Below the pieces are notes generated by a model that was not told the DNA's origin, searched no databases, and worked only from the letters and a program-made list of their open reading frames with translations. A stretch of 64,000 bases of DNA from Thauera sp. GTDB lineage: Bacteria > Pseudomonadota > Gammaproteobacteria > Burkholderiales > Rhodocyclaceae. The position numbers and the translations under genes were made by a program. The stretch spans positions 62,001 to 126,000 of the forward strand of contig JAFLDS010000002.1 in assembly GCA_017302295.1 (NCBI GenBank), written 5' to 3'. The first letter of the stretch is position 1, and every line of letters starts with the position of its first letter. This document shows positions 12,506-23,791 of this stretch, piece by piece.

Positions 12506-13129
12506 TCAACGCGGTTTCAAGCCCTTGCCGAGGAGATAGACCTCGGCGCTCCGATCCCGCGACGCCTTGGGCTTACGCACCTGGACCGAGGTGAACACGG
12601 CCTCCATCGCCTTTCGGAACTCCATGAAACCCTCCCCCTGGAAAACCTTCACGACGAACTGGCCACCGGGCTTGAGATGATGCGACGCAAAATCGAGCGC
12701 CAGCTCGCAAAGGTGGATAGAGCGCGCCTGATCGACCGACGACACACCGGACAGGTTGGGCGCCATGTCCGACAGCACCGAGTCAAGCTTTGCGCCGTCG
12801 AGCCGCCGCTCGAGTTCGGCCAGAACCGCGTCCTCGGTGAAGTCGCCCTGAAGGAAATCGACGCCGGCAATTGCCTCCATCGGCAGGATGTCGAGCGCGA
12901 CCACCTTGCCCTTGGCGCCACAACGTTTCACCGCTACCTGACACCACGAACCCGGCGCAGCCCCCAGATCGACAATGATCGATCCCGGACGCAGCAGATG
13001 GTCCTTGTCATCGATCTCGGTCAGCTTGTAGGCAGCGCGCGCACGATAGCCATCGGCTTGGGCCCGCAGGACATAAGGATCGTTCAGGTGCTCGTGAAGC
13101 CACGCCTTGCTGGTCTTGTTTCGTTTCAT
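12506..13129 (-). CDS. rlmE: 23S rRNA 2'-O-ribose U2552 methyltransferase RlmE
   Basis: RlmE (RrmJ/FtsJ) methylates U2552 in the A-loop of 23S rRNA during late 50S assembly. The product is 207 aa. SAM motif I is [10 protein letters not shown]. The central region [12 protein letters not shown] holds the catalytic Asp, and a further catalytic Lys is in [10 protein letters not shown]. It lies upstream of ftsH on the same strand, the standard order, and is divergent from yhbY with a 57-base shared promoter region. Confidence 0.96.
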   Translation of the reverse strand: MKRNKTSKAWLHEHLNDPYVLRAQADGYRARAAYKLTEIDDKDHLLRPGSIIVDLGAAPGSWCQVAVKRCGAKGKVVALDILPMEAIAGVDFLQGDFTEDAVLAELERRLDGAKLDSVLSDMAPNLSGVSSVDQARSIHLCELALDFASHHLKPGGQFVVKVFQGEGFMEFRKAMEAVFTSVQVRKPKASRDRSAEVYLLGKGLKPR

Positions 13130-13186
13130 CACGCCAATCGGAGTAGAATCCGTGCCCCACGGAAGTCAAGAAGTAGAGAAAAATCA

Positions 13187-13651
13187 ATGATCGAGCTCAC
13201 GCCTGTCCAGCGCCGCGAACTGCGCGCCAAGGCACACCACCTCAATCCCGTCGTCACGATCGCTGGCAACGGACTCACGCCCTCTGTCGTTGCCGAAATC
13301 GATCGTTCCCTGCAGGCGCACGAACTCATCAAGGTCCGTGTCCAGGGTGCCGAGCGCGAACAGCGCGACGCGCTCATGGACGAGTTGTGCCGCTCACTGG
13401 GCGCAGCATCCGTGCAGCACATCGGCAACATCCTCGTCGTCTGGCGCCAGCGTCGCGAAGAGGAAAAGTCGGCAGCCGAGGAAACGCAGAAGCGCCCGGG
13501 CAAGGCAGCAACCGCGAAGTCGGCGGCGGCCTTCGCAGCGGCAGCACGCCGCGCAGCGCTGGCGAAGGCTTCTAGCGAATCGCGCCGCTCACCGGCGCGC
13601 GCCCCTGCGCCTCGCGGCCGCGGCACTGGTAGCGGCAGCCGCGGACGCTGA
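13187..13651 (+). CDS. yhbY: YhbY-family CRM-domain RNA-binding protein
   Basis: YhbY proteins bind pre-50S ribosomal particles through a CRM domain. The product is 154 aa. Residues 1-95 are the CRM domain, with the GxxG-type loop IAGNGLTPSV and the core IKVRVQG. Family members are often about 95-100 aa. Here a low-complexity Lys/Ala/Arg tail of about 60 residues follows, ending in Gly/Arg/Ser repeats, likely disordered and RNA-binding. It is divergent from rlmE, as in E. coli. Confidence 0.93.
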   Translation: MIELTPVQRRELRAKAHHLNPVVTIAGNGLTPSVVAEIDRSLQAHELIKVRVQGAEREQRDALMDELCRSLGAASVQHIGNILVVWRQRREEEKSAAEETQKRPGKAATAKSAAAFAAAARRAALAKASSESRRSPARAPAPRGRGTGSGSRGR

Positions 13652-13712
13652 AGCGCTGCAGGACAAGGGACGCCCACTCTGCGCATCAGGGCACGCGGAG
13701 TGGAGGCGCCGC

Positions 13713-14183
13713 TCATCCCTGCCTGAAGAGCCTGCGCAGCACGAAGATCAGCATCGCCCCCAGCAGGCTCTGAATCAGGTAAAGCACGCTGGAGACGCCG
13801 TGCCAGGTGGCGAAGCGGTCGCGCATCACACTGTTCATCACATCGCGCGGCCAGGCGCTGGCCTTCAGTTCCGCCATCAACGGCTGAATACCGAAGTGTC
13901 CTGCCGCCACCAAGGCGAGCAGCGTCAGCAGCAGCCAGAACACGCTGCTGCGGAGCACGCCCCAGCGCATCCTCACCGCAGAAAAAACGAGGAGGTAGGC
14001 CGCAGTCGCGATTCCGAACCAGCCGACGAAATCGAACAGGCGGCCCGCCACTCGGCCGGCTAGCATCCTGTCCGGCAACATGTCGAACAGGACTGGCGCG
14101 ACCAGATAGCCGACCGCCCACATCCCGCCCACCCACAGGGTGACGGTCACGAGCGCGAGATGTTCCGCAAGCCGGCCGAACAT
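13713..14183 (-). CDS. DUF4149 domain-containing membrane protein
   Basis: The product is 156 aa and predicted integral to the inner membrane with four hydrophobic helices, at about residues 7-30, 42-66, 75-97 and 130-151. It matches the DUF4149 pattern (WVGGMWAVGYLVAPVLF near the N-terminus, MRDRFATWHGVSSVLYL near the third loop). Its function is not established. It starts five bases beyond the greA stop, so it is probably the last gene of the carA-carB-greA transcript. Confidence 0.8.
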   Translation of the reverse strand: MFGRLAEHLALVTVTLWVGGMWAVGYLVAPVLFDMLPDRMLAGRVAGRLFDFVGWFGIATAAYLLVFSAVRMRWGVLRSSVFWLLLTLLALVAAGHFGIQPLMAELKASAWPRDVMNSVMRDRFATWHGVSSVLYLIQSLLGAMLIFVLRRLFRQG

Positions 14184-14187
14184 CGAC

Positions 14188-14664
14188 TCAGATGTAGCGG
14201 ACGTCGATGATCTCGTATTCGCGGATGCCGCCGGGCGCCTGGACTTCGGCGATATCACCCGCATATTTCCCGATCAGCGCGCGGGCGATCGGCGAACTGA
14301 TCGAGATCTTGTTCGCCTTGATGTTGGCCTCATCCTCGCCGACGATCTGGTACACGACGATCTGGCCCGAGTCCATATCCTCGAGTTCGACGGTTGCACC
14401 GAACACGCAGCGGCCATCGGCATCGAGCAACTTGGGGTCGATGATCTGAGCGTGCGACAGCTTGCCCTCGACCTCCATGATCCGGCCTTCGATAAAGCCC
14501 TGGCGCTCCTTGGCGGCGTCGTACTCGGCATTCTCGGAGAGGTCGCCGTGCGATCGCGCCTCGGCGATCGCCGCGATCACGCTCGGGCGGTCGACCGTCT
14601 TCAGACGATGCAGTTCTTCGCGCAATTGCTCTGCGCCATAAACGGTAAGCGGGGTCTTGTTCAT
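14188..14664 (-). CDS. greA: Transcription elongation factor GreA
   Basis: GreA rescues backtracked RNA polymerase by stimulating transcript cleavage in the secondary channel. The product is 158 aa. The N-terminal coiled coil carries the acidic tip [15 protein letters not shown] (about residues 41-55). The C-terminal FKBP-like domain holds [10 protein letters not shown]. The start overlaps the carB stop as ATGA. The carAB-greA order is typical of this lineage. Confidence 0.97.
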   Translation of the reverse strand: MNKTPLTVYGAEQLREELHRLKTVDRPSVIAAIAEARSHGDLSENAEYDAAKERQGFIEGRIMEVEGKLSHAQIIDPKLLDADGRCVFGATVELEDMDSGQIVVYQIVGEDEANIKANKISISSPIARALIGKYAGDIAEVQAPGGIREYEIIDVRYI

Positions 14665-17600
14665 GCTGCCTGATTCAGTTCGGCGTGCAGCGACTGCACG
14701 GAATAAACCTCGATACCATCGGCAAGGCGCCGCATGCCCATGCAAGCCGCGCGCGCGCCCTCGATCGTGGTGAACACGGTCACCTTCGCAGCCAATGCGC
14801 TGGTGCGGATCGAGCGGGAGTCGGTAATCGCCTGGCGCTTTTCCTCGACGGTGTTGATCACGAGCGAGATTTCCTGGTTCTTGATCATGTCAACGATATG
14901 CGGACGACCTTCATTGACCTTGTTCACCACCGACACCGGAATGCCCGCGGCCTCGATGACCGACGCGGTGCCACGGGTGGCGACCAGCGCGAAACCGAGC
15001 TCGTGCAACTCCTTGGCCACCTCGATCGCGACCGGACGGTCACTTAGCTTGACGCTGATGAAGGCGGTGCCGCCGGTGGGCAGCTTTACGCCGGCGCCGA
15101 TCTGGCTCTTCACGAACGCTTCGGCGAAGCTGCGGCCCACGCCCATGACCTCGCCGGTCGACTTCATTTCGGGCCCGAGGATGGTGTCGACGCCCGGGAA
15201 CTTCACGAACGGGAATACCGCTTCCTTGACCGAGTAGTACGGCGGGACGATCTCGCCGGTCACGCCCTGACTCTCCAGGCTCTGGCCGGCCATGCAGCGC
15301 GCGGCGACCTTGGCCAGCGGCAGCGAACAGGCCTTGGACACGAAGGGCACGGTCCGCGAGGCACGCGGGTTCACTTCGAGCACGTACACCACTGCATTGT
15401 CGCCCTCGCCCTGGATGGCGAACTGCACGTTCATCAGGCCGACGACGTTCAGCGCACGAGCCATCGCCTCGGTCTGGCGGCGCAGTTCATCCTGCAGCCG
15501 GTCAGACAGCGTATAGGGCGGCAGCGAGCAGGCCGAGTCGCCCGAGTGCACGCCGGCCTGCTCGATGTGTTCCATGATGCCGCCGATGATGACCTGCTTG
15601 CCATCGGACAAAGCATCGACGTCGATCTCGGTCGCGTCATTCAGGAAGCGATCGAGCAGCACCGGCGACTCGTTCGAGACCTTGACCGCCTCGCGCATGT
15701 AGCGCTCGAGATCCTTCTGCTCATGCACGATTTCCATCGCGCGACCACCGAGCACGTAAGACGGACGCACCACCAGCGGGTAGCCGATCTCTGCCGCCAG
15801 GCGCACCGCTTCTTCCGGCGTGCGTGCGGTGCGGTTGGGGGGCTGCTTCAGGCCGAGGTCGGTCAGCAGCTTCTGAAAGCGCTCGCGGTCCTCGGCGGCG
15901 TCGATCATGTCGGGGCTGGTGCCGATGATCGGCACACCATTCTCCTCCAGCGCCTTCGCGCGCTTGAGCGGCGTCTGGCCACCGAACTGCACGATCACGC
16001 CCACGGGCTTCTCGATGTGCACGATCTCGAGGATGTCCTCCAGCGTGATCGGCTCGAAGTACAAGCGATCCGAGGTGTCGTAGTCGGTCGACACTGTCTC
16101 GGGGTTGCAGTTGACCATGATGGTCTCGTAACCGTCCTCGCGCAGCGCCAACGCGGCGTGCACGCAGCAGTAGTCGAACTCGATCCCCTGCCCGATGCGG
16201 TTCGGCCCGCCGCCCAGCACCATGATCTTCTTCTTGTCGGTCGGACGCGCCTCGCACTCCTCCTCGTAGGACGAATACATGTACGCGGTCGAGGTTGCGA
16301 ATTCGGCGGCGCAGGTGTCGACGCGCTTGAACACCGGACGCACACCGAGCGTATGGCGATGCAGTCGGACCGCGGTCTCATCCGCACCCAGCAGCTTGGC
16401 GATGCGGCGATCGGAGAAGCCCTTCCTCTTCAGCTCGCGCATCTGCACCGCCTGAATCGCCTTCAGCGAACGTCCGCCAAGCGCCTTCTCGGTCAGGATG
16501 ATGTCCTCGATCTGGGCGAGGAACCACGGGTCGATCTTGGTCAGGTTATGCACCTGCTCCAGACTCATGCCCTCGCGGAAGGCCTGTCCTACGTACCAGA
16601 TACGCTGCGGACCGGGGCTGGACAGCTCGCGCTCGAGATCTTCGCTGTCCGCCTCGATCTCATCCAGGCCATACACGCTCACCTCGAGACCGCGCAGCGC
16701 CTTCTGGAACGACTCCTGGAAGGTGCGCCCCATCGCCATGACTTCGCCGACCGATTTCATCTGGGTCGTCAGGCGATCGTTGGCCTGCGGGAACTTTTCG
16801 AAGGCGAAACGCGGGATCTTGGTGACGACGTAGTCAATCGACGGCTCGAAGGACGCCGGCGTGGCGCCGCCGGTAATGTCGTTCTTCAGCTCATCGAGTG
16901 TGTAGCCGACCGCCAGCTTGGCAGCGACCTTGGCGATCGGGAAACCCGTCGCTTTGGAGGCCAGCGCCGACGAGCGCGACACGCGCGGATTCATCTCGAT
17001 GACGATCATGCGACCGTCCTTCGGATTGATCGCGAACTGAACGTTGGAGCCACCCGTATCCACCCCGATCTCGCGCAGAACCGCGATCGAGGCATTGCGC
17101 ATGATCTGGTATTCCTTGTCGGTCAGCGTCTGGCTGGGCGCGACGGTGATCGAATCGCCGGTGTGCACGCCCATCGGATCGAGGTTCTCGATCGAGCACA
17201 CGATGATGCAATTGTCCGCCCGGTCGCGGACCACTTCCATCTCGTACTCCTTCCACCCCAGCAAGGACTCTTCGATCAGCAGCTCGTTGGTCGGGCTGGC
17301 CTCGAGGCCGCGTTTGCAGATCTCGTGGAACTCTTCCATGTTGTAGGCGATGCCGCCGCCCGTTCCGCCGAGCGTGAAGCTCGGGCGGATGATCACCGGG
17401 AAGCCGATGCCGCCCTGCACCTGCAGCGCCTCTTCCATGCTGTGGGCGATGCCCGAACGCGCCGAACCGAGACCGATCTTGGTCATCGCGTCCTTGAACT
17501 TCAGGCGGTCTTCTGCCTTGTCGATCGCCTGCTCGGACGCGCCGATGAGCTCAACGCCGTACTTCTCGAGTACGCCGTTGTGCGCCAGATCGAGCGCGCA

Positions 17601-17891
17601 GTTGAGCGCGGTCTGGCCGCCCATCGTCGGCAGCAGCGCGTCGGGGCGCTCCTTGGCGATGATGCGCTCGACCACCTGCCAGGTGATCGGCTCGATGTAG
17701 GTCACGTCGGCGGTACCCGGATCGGTCATGATCGTCGCCGGGTTCGAGTTGACCAGGATGACCTTGTAGCCTTCCTCGCGCAGCGCCTTGCAGGCCTGGG
17801 CGCCAGAGTAGTCGAATTCGCAGGCCTGGCCGATGATGATCGGGCCGGCGCCGATGATCAGGATGCTCTTTATGTCGGTACGTTTCGGCAT
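14661..17891 (-). CDS. carB: Carbamoyl-phosphate synthase large subunit
   Basis: CarB makes carbamoyl phosphate from bicarbonate, ammonia and two ATP for arginine and pyrimidine synthesis. The product is 1076 aa, full length, with two homologous ATP-grasp halves. The first half has [18 protein letters not shown] and the second [20 protein letters not shown]. The C-terminal regulatory MGS-like domain begins near residue 935. It is translated with greA and follows carA by 85 bases containing a strong hairpin. Confidence 0.98.
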   Translation of the reverse strand: MPKRTDIKSILIIGAGPIIIGQACEFDYSGAQACKALREEGYKVILVNSNPATIMTDPGTADVTYIEPITWQVVERIIAKERPDALLPTMGGQTALNCALDLAHNGVLEKYGVELIGASEQAIDKAEDRLKFKDAMTKIGLGSARSGIAHSMEEALQVQGGIGFPVIIRPSFTLGGTGGGIAYNMEEFHEICKRGLEASPTNELLIEESLLGWKEYEMEVVRDRADNCIIVCSIENLDPMGVHTGDSITVAPSQTLTDKEYQIMRNASIAVLREIGVDTGGSNVQFAINPKDGRMIVIEMNPRVSRSSALASKATGFPIAKVAAKLAVGYTLDELKNDITGGATPASFEPSIDYVVTKIPRFAFEKFPQANDRLTTQMKSVGEVMAMGRTFQESFQKALRGLEVSVYGLDEIEADSEDLERELSSPGPQRIWYVGQAFREGMSLEQVHNLTKIDPWFLAQIEDIILTEKALGGRSLKAIQAVQMRELKRKGFSDRRIAKLLGADETAVRLHRHTLGVRPVFKRVDTCAAEFATSTAYMYSSYEEECEARPTDKKKIMVLGGGPNRIGQGIEFDYCCVHAALALREDGYETIMVNCNPETVSTDYDTSDRLYFEPITLEDILEIVHIEKPVGVIVQFGGQTPLKRAKALEENGVPIIGTSPDMIDAAEDRERFQKLLTDLGLKQPPNRTARTPEEAVRLAAEIGYPLVVRPSYVLGGRAMEIVHEQKDLERYMREAVKVSNESPVLLDRFLNDATEIDVDALSDGKQVIIGGIMEHIEQAGVHSGDSACSLPPYTLSDRLQDELRRQTEAMARALNVVGLMNVQFAIQGEGDNAVVYVLEVNPRASRTVPFVSKACSLPLAKVAARCMAGQSLESQGVTGEIVPPYYSVKEAVFPFVKFPGVDTILGPEMKSTGEVMGVGRSFAEAFVKSQIGAGVKLPTGGTAFISVKLSDRPVAIEVAKELHELGFALVATRGTASVIEAAGIPVSVVNKVNEGRPHIVDMIKNQEISLVINTVEEKRQAITDSRSIRTSALAAKVTVFTTIEGARAACMGMRRLADGIEVYSVQSLHAELNQAA

Positions 17892-17946
17892 TGTCTTGCC
17901 TCGGTGATTCTTGACCCGGCATCGTGCGCCGGCGTCGAACGGGAGG

Positions 17947-17966
17947 GACGGGCCCGCAGGCCCGTC
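17947..17966 (-). other. GC-rich hairpin in the carA-carB gap
   Basis: GACGGGCC (17947-17954) and GGCCCGTC (17959-17966) form a perfect 8-bp stem with loop CGCA. It starts 10 bases after the carA stop. No T-run follows on the minus strand (CCTCCCG), so it looks more like an mRNA-stability or partial-attenuation element than a full terminator. Confidence 0.5.
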
Positions 17967-17976
17967 GGGTGGCGTG

Positions 17977-19119
17977 TTACTTGGCCGCTTCCATCATCTT
18001 GATGAAGCGGTCGAACAGATAGGCCACGTCGTGCGGACCCGGACTGGCTTCAGGGTGCCCCTGGAACGAATACGCCGGCACATCGGTGCGCGCGATGCCC
18101 TGGTTGGTGCCATCGAACAAGGACACGTGCGTCACCCGCAGCTTGTCGGGCATCGTTGCCGGATCGACGGCGAAGCCGTGGTTCTGGCTGGTGATCAAGA
18201 CGCTGCCGGTATCGAGGTCCTTCACCGGATGGTTCGCACCATGGTGGCCAGTGACCATCTTCATGGTCCGCGCACCGGATGCCAGCGCGAGCAGTTGGTG
18301 TCCCAGGCAGATCCCGAAGGTCGGGATCTTCGTCTCGACGATTTCGCGGATCGCGTCGATGGCGTAGTCGCAGGGCTCGGGGTCACCAGGGCCGTTCGAC
18401 AGGAAGACGCCGTCCGGCTTCATCGCCAGCACATCCCTCGCCGGCGTCTGCGCAGGCACCACCGTGAGGCGACAGCCGCGCTCGGCCAGCATGCGCAGGA
18501 TGTTGAACTTGACGCCAAAGTCGTAGGCGACGACATGGAAACGAGGCTGCACCTGCTGCCCGTAACCCTTGCCGAGCACCCACTCGCTTTCGCTCCAGTC
18601 GTAGGCCTGCTCCGCGCTCACCACCTTGGCCAGGTCCATCCCGGCAAGGCCCGGAAAGCCGCGCGCACTTGCAATTGCAGCCTCGACATCGAGCGTCGCA
18701 CCCTCGGCGGCGGTGACGATGCAGCCCGCTTGGGCCCCCTTCTCACGCAGCACCCGCGTGAGCTTGCGCGTATCGAGACCGGCGATCGCAACGACGCCCT
18801 CGGCGCGCAAATAGGCATCGAGGCGCTGATCCATGCGGAAATTGGAAGGCAGGAGCGGCAGGTCGCGGATCACCAGGCCGGCCGCATGGACGCGGGTCGA
18901 CTCGACGTCTTCCCGGTTGATGCCGGTATTGCCAATGTGCGGATAGGTCAAGGTCACGATCTGGCGCGAGTAGCTCGGGTCGGTCAGGATTTCCTGATAA
19001 CCCGACATCGAGGTATTGAACACCACCTCGCCAACCGTGCTGCCGATCGCACCGATACCCTTGCCGTGAAAAACCGTCCCGTCGGCGAGCGCAAGAAGGG
19101 CGGGCAGGGAAGCAGTCAC
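17977..19119 (-). CDS. carA: Carbamoyl-phosphate synthase small subunit (glutaminase)
   Basis: CarA hydrolyses glutamine and channels ammonia to CarB. The product is 380 aa. The class I glutamine amidotransferase triad is Cys in [13 protein letters not shown] and His/Glu in [13 protein letters not shown]. The start is GTG at 19119 with CAGGAG eight bases upstream; no better ATG exists nearby. A strong terminator separates it from the kinase gene upstream, so its promoter should lie in 19120-19182. Confidence 0.97.
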   Translation of the reverse strand: MTASLPALLALADGTVFHGKGIGAIGSTVGEVVFNTSMSGYQEILTDPSYSRQIVTLTYPHIGNTGINREDVESTRVHAAGLVIRDLPLLPSNFRMDQRLDAYLRAEGVVAIAGLDTRKLTRVLREKGAQAGCIVTAAEGATLDVEAAIASARGFPGLAGMDLAKVVSAEQAYDWSESEWVLGKGYGQQVQPRFHVVAYDFGVKFNILRMLAERGCRLTVVPAQTPARDVLAMKPDGVFLSNGPGDPEPCDYAIDAIREIVETKIPTFGICLGHQLLALASGARTMKMVTGHHGANHPVKDLDTGSVLITSQNHGFAVDPATMPDKLRVTHVSLFDGTNQGIARTDVPAYSFQGHPEASPGPHDVAYLFDRFIKMMEAAK

Positions 19120-19182
19120 GAGAAACTCCTGAATTCAACCTAAAATCAAGGGCTAACAGAACGTTTCGCCCTCGCAGCTTGC

Positions 19183-19217
19183 AAAAAAGCGGGACGAGCC
19201 CGAAGGCCGATCCCGCT
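19183..19217 (-). terminator. Intrinsic terminator after the histidine kinase gene
   Basis: On the minus strand AGCGGGA (from 19217) pairs with TCCCGCT (to 19188), and an inner GGCC-TTCG-GGCT extends the stem. TTTTTT follows immediately (19183-19188). It lies between the kinase stop and carA and insulates carA from upstream transcription. Confidence 0.9.
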
Positions 19218-19276
19218 GTGCACATTGCAGAATTCTACTTTTTCCGGCCATCGAAGGCAATCGGCCCCGCTCGCAA

Positions 19277-21796
19277 TCAGCGCGTCACGACGCTGCCCCG
19301 CAGCGCACCGGCGAGCCGATTCATCTCGACATCCAGGCGCTCGGCACCGATCCCGAACGCGGCCGGATTCGCATCGAGCGCGAGAACCTCGAGCCGCGCT
19401 GCCGCATCCGTCGCGCGCGCTGCACCGAACAGCCCGACCGACCCCTTGATCGAATGGGCGATCTGGCGCAGGCGTTCAAAATCGTGGCTGGTCGCCGCAT
19501 GCCGAAGCTCACCTCGCGTGCGCTCGAAATCGCGAAAGAAAACGCCGAGCAGTTGCTGCACGATCCCCTCGTCGCCATCGAACATCGCCCGCGCGTCGTC
19601 GAGGTTGGCAACCTGCCCGACCTCGTCGCTGCTGGGCTCGAGCAGGCTCGTATCGCCCTCGTCGCCCCACTCGGACTCGCCACCGGCGCCGGACACGCGC
19701 GCAATGGCGGCGAGCAGCTCATCCGCGCGAACTGGCTTAGACACATAGTCATCCATCCCTGCTGCAAGACAGCGCTCCCGGTCGCCCTGCATCGCATGCG
19801 CCGTCATGGCGATGATCGGCATCGGCCGCCACCCGCCCTGCACCACCCAGCTCCGGCGTGCCTCGCGCGCACGGATCGCCTGCGTCGCCTCGATCCCCCC
19901 CATCACCGGCATCTGCACGTCCATCAGGATGAGATCGAATGCGCCGGAATCGAAAGCCTCGATCGCCTCCTGACCATCGTTGGCCACCGTGACCCGATGG
20001 CCGGCATGCTCGAGCATGCGCGTCGCGACGAGCTGGTTGACTGGATTGTCCTCCACGACCAGGACGTTCAGTCCCTCCCGGCCCCTTGCCTCGACCTCCA
20101 GGGCCGCCGTCGGGGAAATCTGGGAATCGAATGCCGCAAGCGGCTCCGGCTCAGGCAGGGCGCCGCCAATCCGCGCCATCCTGAGCGCATCCAGCACGTC
20201 GTCGGAGGTGAAGGGCTTGGCGAGGCGGAACTGGATGCCAAGCTTGCGGCAGCGCTCGCTGTCGTCGCGCTGGGAATGACTCTGCAACATCATCACGATT
20301 CGATCGAGCCAGACACTGTCGCGCACAAAACGCTCGACCAGCGCAAAACCGGCCGGTTCATCGAGACAGGCATCCATGAGGAGGAAATCGAACGGATCTC
20401 GCCCACTTGCGGCGCCTGCCAGCGCCGCCACCACGGCGTCTCCCCCAACGGCCAGCTCCGGACGCAATCCGCATTCGCCCAGACGAACCTCAAGCGCGCG
20501 ACCAAACGCCTCGTTCGCGACGCCCAACAGAACGCGTGCGCCGGCAATGCCGCCGACGTCGGGCGCGATGGTGTCGGCGACGATGTGCAGCGGAAGCGTG
20601 AAGCTGAAGGTACTGCCCTTCCCCGCCTCGCTGACGACCCCCATCGTCCCGTGCATCAACTCGACCAAGTGACTCGAGATCGTCAGCCCGAGCCCGGTAC
20701 CGCCGTATTTTCTCGTCGTGGACGTATCGGCCTGCGAGAACGCAGCAAAGATCGTCCCGAGCTTGTCGGCGGGAATGCCGATGCCGGTATCGCGCACCTC
20801 GAGCCGTACCTCGACATCGTCGGCGCTGCGCCCGACCAACTCGGCTCGCACCTCGATCTCACCCCGTTGGGTGAACTTGATCGCATTGCCGATCAAGTTG
20901 GTAAGGACCTGCCGCAGCCGAAGCGGATCGCCGCGCAGCACCGACGGCATGTCTTTGGCAATGAAGAAGAAAAGCTCGATTCCCTTCTCGTGCGCCCGTA
21001 GCGCCAGGGTACGGCAGGTTTCGGATACCACCGTAGCGAGCGAGAAGTCGATCGTCTCGACCGTCAGCTTGCCCGCCTCGATGCGCGAAAAATCGAGAAT
21101 GTCGTTGATGATCGCGAGCAGGGAGTCGGACGATGAGCGCACCGTCTGCAGATACTCCCGCTGCTCCCTGGAGAGTTCAGTATCGAGCAGCAATTCCGCC
21201 ATGCCGATGATGCCGTTCATTGGCGTGCGGATCTCGTGGCTCATGTTGGCGAGAAAGTCGCCCTTCGCCCGACTGGCGGCCTCGGCAGCCTCCTTCGCCT
21301 CCAGAAGCTCCCGCTCACGCTGCTTGGCTTCGGTCACATCGCGATAAATCCCGGCGATACGCGTCCACCGCCCCCCGGCGCCCGCGTCGCGCGCGACGCC
21401 ACGAACATGAATCCAGCGCCACGCTCCAGCGGCCGAACGGATCTTGAACTCGGATTCGAAATGGGGTGTCTCGCGGCGCAGATGCGCCACCAGGCGGGCG
21501 TGCATGGCCAGCCTGTCGTCTTCATCGACCAGCGGCAGCCAATGCTCGAAGCGCGCCGACAATGCATCGGCAGGATAGCCGAGCGCCGAACGCCAGCGGC
21601 CGCCGATGGCGATCTCACCGCGCCGTAGGTCCCACTCCCACAACGCCGCGCCGGTGCTCGCAAGCACCATGCTGAGTCGCTCGCGCGTCGCCCGGAGCTC
21701 CCGCCTCAGACCATCGAGGTCCTCCGCAAGAGGATCGGCGACAGTGCCAGGCTCGCGCGGTGCGGAAGGAGTGGGTGCAGCCCCCGTCTCGATCAT
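19277..21796 (-). CDS. Hybrid sensor histidine kinase with PAS, two receiver-type domains and Hpt
   Basis: The product is 839 aa and has no clear transmembrane segment, so it is probably cytosolic. Order: coiled coil (24-42); PAS with PAC (43-155); HisKA with phospho-acceptor H187 in [12 protein letters not shown]; HATPase with N-box N304 and G1 box DTGIG (336-340). A receiver-like domain (about 420-540) follows, with D475 and K527 but no acidic pair at its start. A canonical receiver (about 576-700) has E582/D583, D626 and K687. A C-terminal Hpt domain has H781 in IAHSIKG. This is a BarA/ArcB-like phosphorelay layout. The signal and the partner regulator are unknown; no response regulator gene lies beside it. 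It starts eight bases after the dapB stop, so the two are probably co-transcribed. Confidence 0.9.
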   Translation of the reverse strand: MIETGAAPTPSAPREPGTVADPLAEDLDGLRRELRATRERLSMVLASTGAALWEWDLRRGEIAIGGRWRSALGYPADALSARFEHWLPLVDEDDRLAMHARLVAHLRRETPHFESEFKIRSAAGAWRWIHVRGVARDAGAGGRWTRIAGIYRDVTEAKQRERELLEAKEAAEAASRAKGDFLANMSHEIRTPMNGIIGMAELLLDTELSREQREYLQTVRSSSDSLLAIINDILDFSRIEAGKLTVETIDFSLATVVSETCRTLALRAHEKGIELFFFIAKDMPSVLRGDPLRLRQVLTNLIGNAIKFTQRGEIEVRAELVGRSADDVEVRLEVRDTGIGIPADKLGTIFAAFSQADTSTTRKYGGTGLGLTISSHLVELMHGTMGVVSEAGKGSTFSFTLPLHIVADTIAPDVGGIAGARVLLGVANEAFGRALEVRLGECGLRPELAVGGDAVVAALAGAASGRDPFDFLLMDACLDEPAGFALVERFVRDSVWLDRIVMMLQSHSQRDDSERCRKLGIQFRLAKPFTSDDVLDALRMARIGGALPEPEPLAAFDSQISPTAALEVEARGREGLNVLVVEDNPVNQLVATRMLEHAGHRVTVANDGQEAIEAFDSGAFDLILMDVQMPVMGGIEATQAIRAREARRSWVVQGGWRPMPIIAMTAHAMQGDRERCLAAGMDDYVSKPVRADELLAAIARVSGAGGESEWGDEGDTSLLEPSSDEVGQVANLDDARAMFDGDEGIVQQLLGVFFRDFERTRGELRHAATSHDFERLRQIAHSIKGSVGLFGAARATDAAARLEVLALDANPAAFGIGAERLDVEMNRLAGALRGSVVTR

Positions 21797-21804
21797 TGCG
21801 GGCC

Positions 21805-22611
21805 TCAGCGGAGCCCGAGAATGTCCTGCATGTCGAACAACCCGGGGGCGCGTCCTGCCACGTATCGCGCCGCCCGCAGCGAGCCAAGCGCATACGGCAT
21901 GCGGCTACCGGACTTGTGGGTGATCTCGATGCGCTCGCCGATTCCGGCGAACAGCACGGTGTGGTCGCCAACGATGTCGCCACCGCGTATCGTGGAAAAA
22001 CCGATGGTGTCCGACCGGCGCTCCCCAGTCACGCCCTCCCGGCCGTAGATGGCACAGTCCTCGAGGCTCCGCCCGAGCTCGCGGGCGACGACCTCACCCA
22101 TGCGCAACGCCGTTCCGGACGGCGCGTCGACCTTGAAGCGATGGTGCGCCTCGATGACCTCGATGTCGTACCCCTCGTTCAGGATCCGCGCCGCAACTTC
22201 GAGCAGCTTGAACACCGCATTGACGCCGACCGCCATGTTCGGCGCAAAGACCACCGGGATTTCCTTCGCCGCGCCGGCAATCGCAGCCTTGCCGGCGGCG
22301 TCGAAACCGGTCGTGCCGATCACCATCGCCTTGCCAAGCTGGCGGGCGATCTCCAGGTGCTCGAGGGTCCCCTCGGGGCGGGTGAAATCGATCACACAAT
22401 CGGCCGCGGCTATGGCGACGCGGACGTCATCGGTAATCGACACGCCGCAGGGCGAGCCCAGTAGCTCTCCGGCGTCGCGGCCGATATAAGGCGTACCCGG
22501 ACGATCGAAAGCGGCGGCGACGGCGACGCCATCATCCTTCAGTGCAGCCTCGATGAGCATGCGCCCCATGCGGCCGGAGGCTCCGGCAATGGCCAAACGA
22601 ATAACGGACAT
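21805..22611 (-). CDS. dapB: 4-hydroxy-tetrahydrodipicolinate reductase
   Basis: DapB performs the NAD(P)H-dependent reduction in lysine and diaminopimelate synthesis. The product is 268 aa. The nucleotide-binding motif GASGRMGRM is near residue 10. The catalytic signature is [15 protein letters not shown]. An ATG one codon upstream (22614) is equally possible; AGGAAG serves either. It follows bamE by 63 bases on the same strand and precedes the hybrid kinase. Confidence 0.96.
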   Translation of the reverse strand: MSVIRLAIAGASGRMGRMLIEAALKDDGVAVAAAFDRPGTPYIGRDAGELLGSPCGVSITDDVRVAIAAADCVIDFTRPEGTLEHLEIARQLGKAMVIGTTGFDAAGKAAIAGAAKEIPVVFAPNMAVGVNAVFKLLEVAARILNEGYDIEVIEAHHRFKVDAPSGTALRMGEVVARELGRSLEDCAIYGREGVTGERRSDTIGFSTIRGGDIVGDHTVLFAGIGERIEITHKSGSRMPYALGSLRAARYVAGRAPGLFDMQDILGLR

Positions 22612-22674
22612 CATGAGCTTCCTGGAAAGCCGACGCACGCGAGAGACTAGCCCCCGACACGCGTCGGAGACTGA

Positions 22675-23088
22675 TTATTTTTTCTCGGTCGCCGGCACTT
22701 CCACCACGCGACTGCGGTCCCCACGTCCGGTCTCGGCGGCGGCTGCTGCGTCGCCCGCCTGAACGTCGCCCTCGACACTCACCAGCCTGTCATTCTCGAA
22801 ATAGACGGAAATGACGCGCTGGGTGGGCTCGCCGCGTCCGGGGCGGAAACGGTATACGTAGTCCCAGCGGTCATTGCGGAAGGCGTCGACGATCAGCGGC
22901 GTTCCAAGAACGAAGCGCACCTGCTCGCGGCTCATGCCCTTCTTGAGTTGAGCGACCATTTCCTGATCGACATAGTTGCCCTGCCGAATGTCGATCTTGT
23001 AAGGATTGACCTTGCTGACCAGCGTATCGAAGGAACAGCCGGCCACGAGGCTTGCAGCTAGGAGCGACGGAAACAGGAATGGACGCAT
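22675..23088 (-). CDS. bamE: Outer-membrane assembly lipoprotein BamE (OmlA/SmpA)
   Basis: BamE is a lipoprotein of the BAM complex that inserts beta-barrel proteins into the outer membrane. The product is 137 aa. The signal peptide ends in the lipobox LVAGC with C18. The SmpA/OmlA core is KGMSREQVRFVLGTP and later RWDYVYRF. The C-terminal tail is Ala/Glu-rich. It is divergent from fur with 158 bases between, an arrangement known from pseudomonads and relatives. No good Shine-Dalgarno is visible before the ATG. Confidence 0.95.
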   Translation of the reverse strand: MRPFLFPSLLAASLVAGCSFDTLVSKVNPYKIDIRQGNYVDQEMVAQLKKGMSREQVRFVLGTPLIVDAFRNDRWDYVYRFRPGRGEPTQRVISVYFENDRLVSVEGDVQAGDAAAAAETGRGDRSRVVEVPATEKK

Positions 23089-23246
23089 GGAGGAATTCAG
23101 GTCGAAGGCGCCCAGACGGGCGCGCCGGTTCTCAATAAGGGGTAAAAAATATAACATAGGGCGGCCTGGCCATCGGCGCGAAACACGCGCTCGCCCCCAT
23201 CGTGTCGCCACGGCAGTTCCCCAACAGCGTTTCACTGCAGGCAACC

Positions 23247-23684
23247 ATGTCCGACAATTCAAAGAGCCTGAAAAGCATCGGTCTGAAAGCGACGTATCCT
23301 CGCCTGAAGATCCTGGACCTGTTCCAGAGCTCCGATCAGCGCCACCTTACCGCCGAAGACGTCTATCGCCTTTTGATGGGCGAAGGAATGGATATCGGCC
23401 TTGCCACGGTATATCGCGTCCTGACGCAATTCGAACAGGCGGGGCTGCTCGAGCGTCATTACTTCGAATCGGGCAAGGCGGTTTTCGAACTCAATCAGGG
23501 TAATCACCACGACCACCTCGTCTGCCTGCAATGCGGCAAGGTGGAAGAGTTCTACGACGCCGAGATCGAACAGCGGCAGAAGCGCATCGCCGAAGAGCGC
23601 GGCTTTTCAATCAAGGAACATGCGCTCTACCTGTACGCCGACTGCCTGAGGAAGGACTGCCCGAACCGCGGCGGCGAGAGCTGA
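23247..23684 (+). CDS. fur: Ferric uptake regulator Fur
   Basis: Fur is an Fe(II)-dependent repressor of iron-acquisition genes. The product is 145 aa. A winged helix (1-83) includes [17 protein letters not shown]. The metal-binding dimerisation domain has [17 protein letters not shown] and the C-terminal pair CLRKDC. The ATG at 23247 begins [10 protein letters not shown], the usual start. An A/T-rich patch at 23139-23158 in the divergent region probably holds promoters for fur and bamE. Confidence 0.97.
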   Translation: MSDNSKSLKSIGLKATYPRLKILDLFQSSDQRHLTAEDVYRLLMGEGMDIGLATVYRVLTQFEQAGLLERHYFESGKAVFELNQGNHHDHLVCLQCGKVEEFYDAEIEQRQKRIAEERGFSIKEHALYLYADCLRKDCPNRGGES

Positions 23685-23791
23685 ACCAGGCATCGAGGCA
23701 TCTCTCGCCACGTCCGGCCGGATAGCGCTCGAGGCATCCCTCACACAGTCGCGCGCCGGCGCCCGTATGGCGGACAAACGAGGTCCACGAC

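Noticed and set aside
15546-18002. Long open frame (about 818 codons) on the plus strand opposite carB
   Set aside because: It is the antisense shadow of a complete carB; composition is rich in His/Arg/Asp/Leu with no recognisable domain. High GC content removes stops from the antisense frame.
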